This document shows, piece by piece, positions 58,174 through 64,000 of a stretch of DNA of 64,000 bases. The position numbers were made by a program, and so were the translations under genes. This stretch comes from Lineus longissimus (taxonomy: Eukaryota > Nemertea > Pilidiophora > Heteronemertea > Lineidae). Position 1 is the stretch's first letter, and every line of letters starts with the position of its first letter. The notes under the pieces are model-generated. The model ran no database searches and had not been told where the DNA came from. It worked only from the letters and a program-made list of their open reading frames with translations. The stretch spans positions 11,660,501 through 11,724,500 of the forward strand of contig NC_088309.1 in the NCBI RefSeq assembly GCF_910592395.1, given 5' to 3'.

Positions 58174-60157
58174 TAAAGTATGACCAAATAACGTTTATAC
58201 AAAAATACATAAGGCGAGCTTATATATTTTTGGCTTATACTATGTAGTGATATTAACTGTCCATGGAAATATAGGGGCCATGTACTCAAAACGTAGTGGC
58301 AAATGTGTTGCACATTTTGTGATTACATTCATTTTGTGATTACATTCATTTTGTTCCAATTGTCGTATACATTTATTCTCAAATAAATAAAAGCTTTTAA
58401 AGATCGGTTTGTTTGAGTTGGTGATTTCGTCGATTATCGATTAAAAATAAGAAAATAAAAACGATATCTGAGAAAAGCGACTTGTTTCAGCAGAGGCTGG
58501 TTGGCTTAAAAGAACTGCGCTAAACGTAGTAGTATCAAAACACTTTTTTCCATTTTCAAGAACTTTGCCTTGCCTGCCTTGGCTGCTATCTGTAGACTCC
58601 CTTCAAACTGCCTATACATGCTTCCCGAAATTGGTGGCTTGCATTGGAACTAACTTTTCACCCTTGTCCGTCATCAAAGGCATTCAAGTGTGTTGGTCAA
58701 CCATGACAATCTCCTTTGTCCCTCCACCATAAGGCTTAGTTTCCCCTTATGACATCACTATTTCGGACACTCAGCGCCCCATTTCTGGAAAGGTGTATAG
58801 CACACTTAGCCAACGTGACCTGCGATCATACCTTTTTCCTTAGTTTTGACGTCATGAGCCATTGACCATTCACACAAGTAGATTTATTCACACCGGCGCC
58901 ACTCAAGTGCGGGTGTGGGACATCATGTATTTAAAAATCGTCTGCTAGGGTCTCGTTAGGGAGTTTTTCCAAAATGTACGCGATGATGACGTGTCCCATT
59001 AACAGGACGTAACATCTATTTTAAAATGCGTTTCCAAAGTGAATGCATGAGGACAATCCATTTGTGTCGTATATCACTGGAAACGCCCGATTCCCCTGAT
59101 TCTGAAGGATGTTAAAATCGGGCATTTTATTTCTTTAAATAAATCATAAGCGTCGCATTTGCTCCTAGCTCTGTTCACCATCCCAAATGGCAATATTGCC
59201 AATTTGGCCGGACAATCACAAAAAAACCCAAATATTATACATTTCGTCCTGAATAATTCTTAGACAAAGAAAACGTGCTCTTCTTCTCGATTTACGTACT
59301 TTACTTCAAAAAAGTCAGTTTTAACACTACTGCACAAATATAGAGTGGTCTTAAAGTTCCATTTGGATAGAGATTTGACGGACTGATTTGGAAATTCATT
59401 CCATTCCAACCATGCAACTGTTTCAGAAATGAGAAAAAGCTCCTGGGTGTCATGACATGCATGATGTGTCTTGCCTCTGCATTTTTGTACTCAGACATGT
59501 CAGAGGGTTTTCAACTTTCATATCATTGAAGAAATAATTCATTCCAATCTACAAGTATATCAATCACATCATTTATTTAAAAATCGTCTGCTAGGACATA
59601 CAGGACAACGTCGGTGGAGACAGTTGTGACATTTCAATTTTCATTGCATAGAGATTTGACGGACTGATTTGGAAATTCACTCCAACCATCCTAGGTGTCA
59701 GACATGCATTTAATTATTATTTCACCACAAAGAGCTGCTTCTGTCAGCAGATATGAGACAGCTACCGGGGCGGGGACTATTTCTTTATGGGGCCTTATTG
59801 TTCAGCGTCTCCAAGGAATTCTATTTTTAGAGTCCAAGGGGGGGGGGTTGGGGGGGTTGGGGCGGGTTGGGGGGGGGGGGGTTGGGGGGGGGGCCTTCCC
59901 CCTAATGTACTGACTAAAACCTGTCACTTTCAGAGAACGGGGAGGGGGTTTGGGGGACTCATCCCCCAATGTACTGGCTAAATATGTCAGAAGGACGGGG
60001 GTTTGGGGGGTTCCCCCATGTCAAACAGTTGTGTGAGTTCACTAGAGCTTGCTCTTTACATATTAGAACAGACACTAGGAAAGAAGGCAGACCTGCTCGA
60101 AGTTGTAGTATTCCGTAAATTTGAAGGTATCAAAACGTCAATACTCGGAGGTATGTA
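58174..60157. other. intergenic; dispersed and local repeats, G-rich tract
   Basis: 58615-58795 is the inverted partner of 36512-36695. TTTAAAAATCGTCTGCTAGG occurs at 58930 and 59577, and TAGAGATTTGACGGACTGAT at about 59368 and 59648, showing a local duplication. 59836-60010 is very G-rich. No gene is recognised. Confidence 0.6.
59836..59896. repeat. G-run tract, possible G-quadruplex
   Basis: A series of G runs, each 4-14 long, separated by TT or C, followed by further runs to 60010. It satisfies the usual four-run quadruplex pattern several times over on the plus strand. Run lengths may be affected by sequencing. Confidence 0.7.
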
Positions 60158-60317
60158 CAGTAGAACCTCCCTTAGCGGACACCTCTCTATTAAGGACACT
60201 AGTTTTGGTCCAAAATTGGTTGTTTCCATTCCATTTGACCTCTCTATTCAGGACATCTCTCTATTAAGGACAACACTTGTCAGTCCCGAGGGTGTCCTTA
60301 GTAGAGAGGTTCTACTG
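60158..60317. mobile_element. complete 160-bp pogo/Tigger-like MITE
   Basis: TA-flanked (60156-60157 and 60318-60319). It starts CAGTAGAACCTCCCTTAGCG and ends GTAGAGAGGTTCTACTG. The ends are inverse complements over about 16 bases and the internal TCTCTATTAAGGACA motif repeats. A related partial copy is at 34944. Confidence 0.85.
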
Positions 60318-60658
60318 TAATTGTTCAGGGGACAGCAACGATTTAGACGTTTATCAAAGTGATAATGAATGTCAAAACTCTCCAGATGACCCGAATTTAT
60401 CATCCATGTAATTATATTTGATGTTTGGGTTCTTCGGGAGCAGTAGGTCGAACTAGCTTGTAGGCATAGTGCGTTGGACTCTGCTGTGCGTACCGCCAGA
60501 AATTATTCACTGCGATTACTTTAGTTCAGAAGGTAAGTGGATATAGCTTAATATTATAAATCACCCGAGTAAGGAAATAGATACAGTGCATGTGCTTAAA
60601 AACCATAACACGGCTTGCTTTTATACCACTACCAAGTTAATAAGTACCCTTAGCGGTT

Positions 60659-61708
60659 GGTAGTTGATAAAGCTTGGAATCAGTGAAACCATGTAACCAG
60701 TGATAAACCTTGGAATAGTCAGTACTAAACCGTGGAATCACTGTGCAAGTTCCGCGTGAAATCGGGCGCGTTCCTTCCACGATTTATACCCTCCCAACTG
60801 CCAATCTCGTCCCAGCTGACTTTATTGATAGCAATTTGCCAGTAGTTCCAGAATCAACCTTTTTGTGGAGGATGACGTCATTATTGAATGCATTGGAAAT
60901 GTGTTGTTGTCGTTAAAAAATAAACTTATATTCAATACGGGCCGCCATTTGCATATATCTAATTATTGCTCTTCGATGAAAGCAAAAGTAAGCTTTTGTG
61001 ATTGTATTCCATATACTAAAATAAAACGTTTTTATTAGAAGAATCATTTGTATATATAATGCTCAGATAAAGCTCAGTAGATATGACAAACATGCACACG
61101 GGAATCAGTTAAAAATGTGTCCGCTTAGAACTGGATACATCACGAAAATATCTCTACATCCCTCGATGTGTACATGAATATGTACGAAATCGCTCACAGC
61201 GAAGGAATTTATTCACATTTTTCATCTCAAAACCCGGCTAAAACCTGCGGTAATAAACCTTCATCTACGTTTCTACGGATAGGTGCCAGCCGGTACTGCA
61301 TGATGCAGTCAATCTTCTATGTATCACCCTGTATGATCACACCGCTCCGTAGTTCAAATAGGCCCCGTGTGGTAGCGTAGTAATCGGAGCGCTGATTGGT
61401 CCATATTATGGGTGTGTGGTGGGCGTGTCGTGACTTGCATGCCTATATTTGGGAGATCAGTAATGTACACTGGAGGCGAGGTTTGACTGGGTTGTTCTAA
61501 AATATAGATTATTGAATCGGATATGCGACTGATTTCTAAACTACCGTCAAATTCCGATCTGATCATGTAAAAATAAGCTCCAAATATTGATTCGTAACCA
61601 CATTAGGTTCAAATGGCATTATTTCATGTTTTTATGCATTTTTAGGACTGATTCCAAGGTTTATCACTGGTTTCAAGGTTTCACTGGTTCCAAGCTTTAT
61701 CACCTACC
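60659..61708. mobile_element. 1.05-kb element with 9-bp target-site duplication
   Basis: Starts GGTAGTTGATAAAGCTTGGA and ends CCAAGCTTTATCACCTACC. Both sides carry TTAGCGGTT (60650-60658 and 61709-61717). The inverted ends run about 80 bases and contain repeated CCAGTGATAAACCTTGGAAT motifs. The core has no transposase. The GG ends and 9-bp duplication again suggest a Mutator- or Merlin-type machinery, but the ends differ from the two foldback elements. Confidence 0.85.
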
Positions 61709-61917
61709 TTAGCGGTTTATGAAAAACATATTTTGAAGCCAACTTGGACTTTTTGATTGAAATTTCATGTGAATTTGGAGGCCGTTTCGAAGCCAACTTG
61801 ATTTCGAAGACGGCTCGCCTCAGACAGTCTAAAAATAGATAGGCAACGCGAGATTACATGTGTGACATGTGTAAACTGCTGACAACAACAGCGCCATTTT
61901 GTGCGAAAATCGCGCAT

Positions 61918-62331
61918 CGGTCATCCTAAACAGCATCCACCAGCGTCCACGAGGTTTAAAGTCAGGTATAAAGTCATCATGATAAAATTTAGTAGCCATA
62001 AACGCAATAAGTACACCATAAAACACTTTTCATGAAAATTTCATGACATTTGGGTGTAAGATAAGAGAGATATTATTGTCTAAAATCATAAGGCTCTTGT
62101 AGTATTGGGAAGCCCTACCATTTCCTCCAAGTCAAATCCAACATGGCCGCCGACTGGGTGGTGGACGCTGGTACATTTTAGACAACAACTCGCTGATCTA
62201 GCACACGAATGTCATGTGATATGTGGAAAATGTCCTGCTTATTTCGTTTATGACCATTAGATTTTATTTTGATGACTTTAAATAAGCTTTTAAGCCTGGT
62301 GGACGCTGGTGGACGCTGTTTAGTATGACCC
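61918..62331. mobile_element. small MITE with GGTCAT ends
   Basis: Left end GGTCATCCTAAACAGCATCC and right end, as inverse complement, GGTCATACTAAACAGCGTCC, followed on both sides by ACCAGCGTCCAC. About 414 bases. No clear target-site duplication was seen. Confidence 0.7.
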
Positions 62332-62568
62332 GAAACAAGAGCATCAAGATATCTCATCCATCTGAAATTCGGAGAGAATATTATTAATCAACAATGGAAT
62401 AACCATGTTGAGAAAGTTGATGTAGTTCGTGCTATCGGTCACCTCCTTATTGCTGCCAGGGGTAAAGACGGACTCTCTGGTGAGGAGATTGATTATACTG
62501 CACGTGACAATAATGTTGATGGCGGAAGAAGCTTTGCAGTTTTCTCGTCAATAAATTTCCAAATATGA
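62329..62568 (+). other. unrecognised Met-less open frame
   Basis: 79 codons ending TGA, without Met. It includes HVEKVDVVRAIGHLLIAARG and GLSGEEIDYTARD, which look protein-like. It could be the last exon of an unseen gene or chance. It begins within the end of the MITE, which argues for chance or a fragment. Confidence 0.2.
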
Positions 62569-63199
62569 CTTTATTTCTTAGTTGATTTGAATTCGATGCA
62601 TACAAACACTGAATAGCTACATAAAGAATACATTAATTTGGTAGATTCTGTAGATACATGTTCGTTTTTTGTAAAATTGGCACATAGTAGTAGCTTTTTT
62701 CTGGGTTCTTTCACAAGCAAATGTTCATTTCCACGTGCTTTCATGTACGCGCGTTCATCGTCGTATACATATGGCGTAAATCCGATTGTCTTAGCCAATA
62801 TATGTCATGTTTCATTTTACTAGGGTCGACTGGAATTCGAACTGGGTAGTAAGTTTCGAATTATTTAGAAAATACTGTTTTTAATACTGGTTGCGAAGGA
62901 AGCACCAATCGACCATGACGCGCATTTGTGAACACAACCAACACGCATCCACGATTCCAGTACACATCCACACTGCCACAAACTGGATAGTATGCCCTTT
63001 ATTTACACCAGTCAATGATTATGGAGCTTTCAGTTACAGAAATACTGCATGCCACTACCACACTGTTATCAACAGTAGCAGAGAAATCGTCATTCCAATA
63101 AAAATTATCGTACGTGTAGGAGATGCGTATGCATATACACCGTAAATATTTACTGCTGCCCAATTTATGTAAAGCCTTTTTACGACTGTCTTTGCAGAG

Positions 63200-64000
63200 A
63201 TGGCTTCGCGATTGAAAGTAGCAATTGTCACGAACAGAGATGATCCCTTGTGCAACCGAAAAGAAGAAAAGATCCTGCGAGCCGCTTTTGAAGAAAGGGA
63301 TTGCGAATTCATCCCAGTGATATGGTGCGATAAAAAAGTCAACTGGGACGATTATTCCGCCATCATAATCCGGACTGCCTTCGACTATTACGTAAGAGCC
63401 GAGGAATTCCGTGCATGGGTTGAGGGACGGAAATTGGCAGGAAAGCCCCGGGTGTGGAATTCTCCAGATCTTATTCTATGGAATATGCACAAGCAATATT
63501 TGGAGTATTTCAGAGCAAATGGCATCAACGTACCCGAGATCATATCATGCGTACAGGGATCCAAAGCGCCCGATTTGAGCAATGTTCTACATGAAAATAA
63601 TTGGAACATGGCGGTCGTGAAACCGTCAGTTTCCGCGGACAGTAACTGTGTTTTCCTAATCGAACTCAAAGACGCCCACACAAAGCAGGCATCCTTTGAG
63701 AGGTATGTTTCCGAAGGAGACATGATGATTCAGAAGTATGTCAAGGAAATCGAAACGAATGGCGAATATTCTTTGATGTTCTTCGACAAAGTCTACAGTC
63801 ATGCGATCCTTAAAATGCCAACCGAAGGTGATTTTCGTGCAAATTTGGCGTTTGGTGCACAATTTCAGCTCGTTGACCCGTCTACCAGCATTCTGGAATT
63901 TGCCAACAATGTTCTTTCTTTAGTGGAAGATGAACTTCTCTACGCTAGAATTGACGTGGTGGAGTTATCGAATGGTGAAGCAACCTTGATTGAATTCGAA
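63200..64000 (+). CDS. bacterial-type ATP-grasp ligase, 5' part (runs off window)
   Basis: Begins ATGGCTTCGCG two bases after an acceptor (ACTGTCTTTGCAG at 63197), so the 5' leader is spliced. 267 codons are open to the window edge without a stop or intron. Order of motifs: IIIRTAFDYYVRAEEF and NSPDLILWNMHKQYL (N-terminal lobe), VVKPSVS with the ATP-binding Lys (141), IQKYVKEIETNGEYSLMFF, HAILKMPTEGDFRAN, YARIDVVE (Asp252) and LIEFE (metal-binding Glu). This pattern is that of the bacterial RimK/glutathione-synthetase-like ATP-grasp proteins, which join an acid to an amine using ATP. The substrate is unknown. A long intronless coding block and the bacterial look suggest horizontal transfer, which is inference. 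Only the last few tens of residues should be missing. Confidence 0.85.
   Translation, partial: MASRLKVAIVTNRDDPLCNRKEEKILRAAFEERDCEFIPVIWCDKKVNWDDYSAIIIRTAFDYYVRAEEFRAWVEGRKLAGKPRVWNSPDLILWNMHKQYLEYFRANGINVPEIISCVQGSKAPDLSNVLHENNWNMAVVKPSVSADSNCVFLIELKDAHTKQASFERYVSEGDMMIQKYVKEIETNGEYSLMFFDKVYSHAILKMPTEGDFRANLAFGAQFQLVDPSTSILEFANNVLSLVEDELLYARIDVVELSNGEATLIEFE

Noticed and set aside
1-64000. tRNA or rRNA genes
   Set aside because: I looked for tRNA B-box-like GGTTCGAATC and found no site with a matching A-box and cloverleaf; no rRNA-like segment was seen.

Overview
This window is metazoan nuclear DNA, AT-rich and sparse in genes. It has long introns with consensus GT/AG borders, a complete 20-exon integrin beta gene, PIF/Harbinger and LINE-type transposons, and many short inverted-repeat elements. 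The gene content and the number of small transposons would fit a marine invertebrate, perhaps a deuterostome such as an echinoderm, hemichordate or lancelet. The sequence alone does not fix the species.

Layout. 0.9-4.0 kb and 19.0-22.1 kb are two copies of one roughly 3.1 kb block. Each copy holds two homologous, exon-like reading frames (A and B) of an unrecognised protein family; B is frameshifted in the first copy. 4.6-7.7 kb is a non-autonomous foldback transposon with arms of about 49-bp tandem repeats and a perfect 9-bp target-site duplication. 8.4-11.4 kb is a PIF/Harbinger transposon. Its transposase is broken, but its antisense MADF-BESS partner gene is intact, and each gene's exons lie inside the other's intron. 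13.7-16.1 kb is transposon debris. A lone PAN/apple-like exon lies at 17.5 kb and a minisatellite at 18.4-18.9 kb. 22.6-26.5 kb is a CR1/L2-like LINE on the minus strand, split by a 2.8 kb element with long inverted ends. 26.6-27.8 kb and 29.7-31.8 kb are two more inverted-repeat elements.

33.0-56.6 kb is the integrin beta gene on the plus strand: 20 coding exons, 799 residues, all splice phases consistent. The introns carry tandem duplications, a Tc1/mariner-like element, a CAC-ended element with a 5-bp duplication, a second foldback element with a 9-bp duplication, and an antisense LINE fragment with an RNase H domain. 56.6-63.2 kb is intergenic with several MITEs, including a third element with a 9-bp duplication. 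From 63.2 kb to the window edge runs the first coding exon of a bacterial-looking ATP-grasp enzyme.

The real host genes are the integrin beta, the ATP-grasp gene, probably the A/B family and perhaps the PAN exon. Most of the rest is mobile DNA at various stages of decay. The host genes show no operon-like or pathway link to one another.
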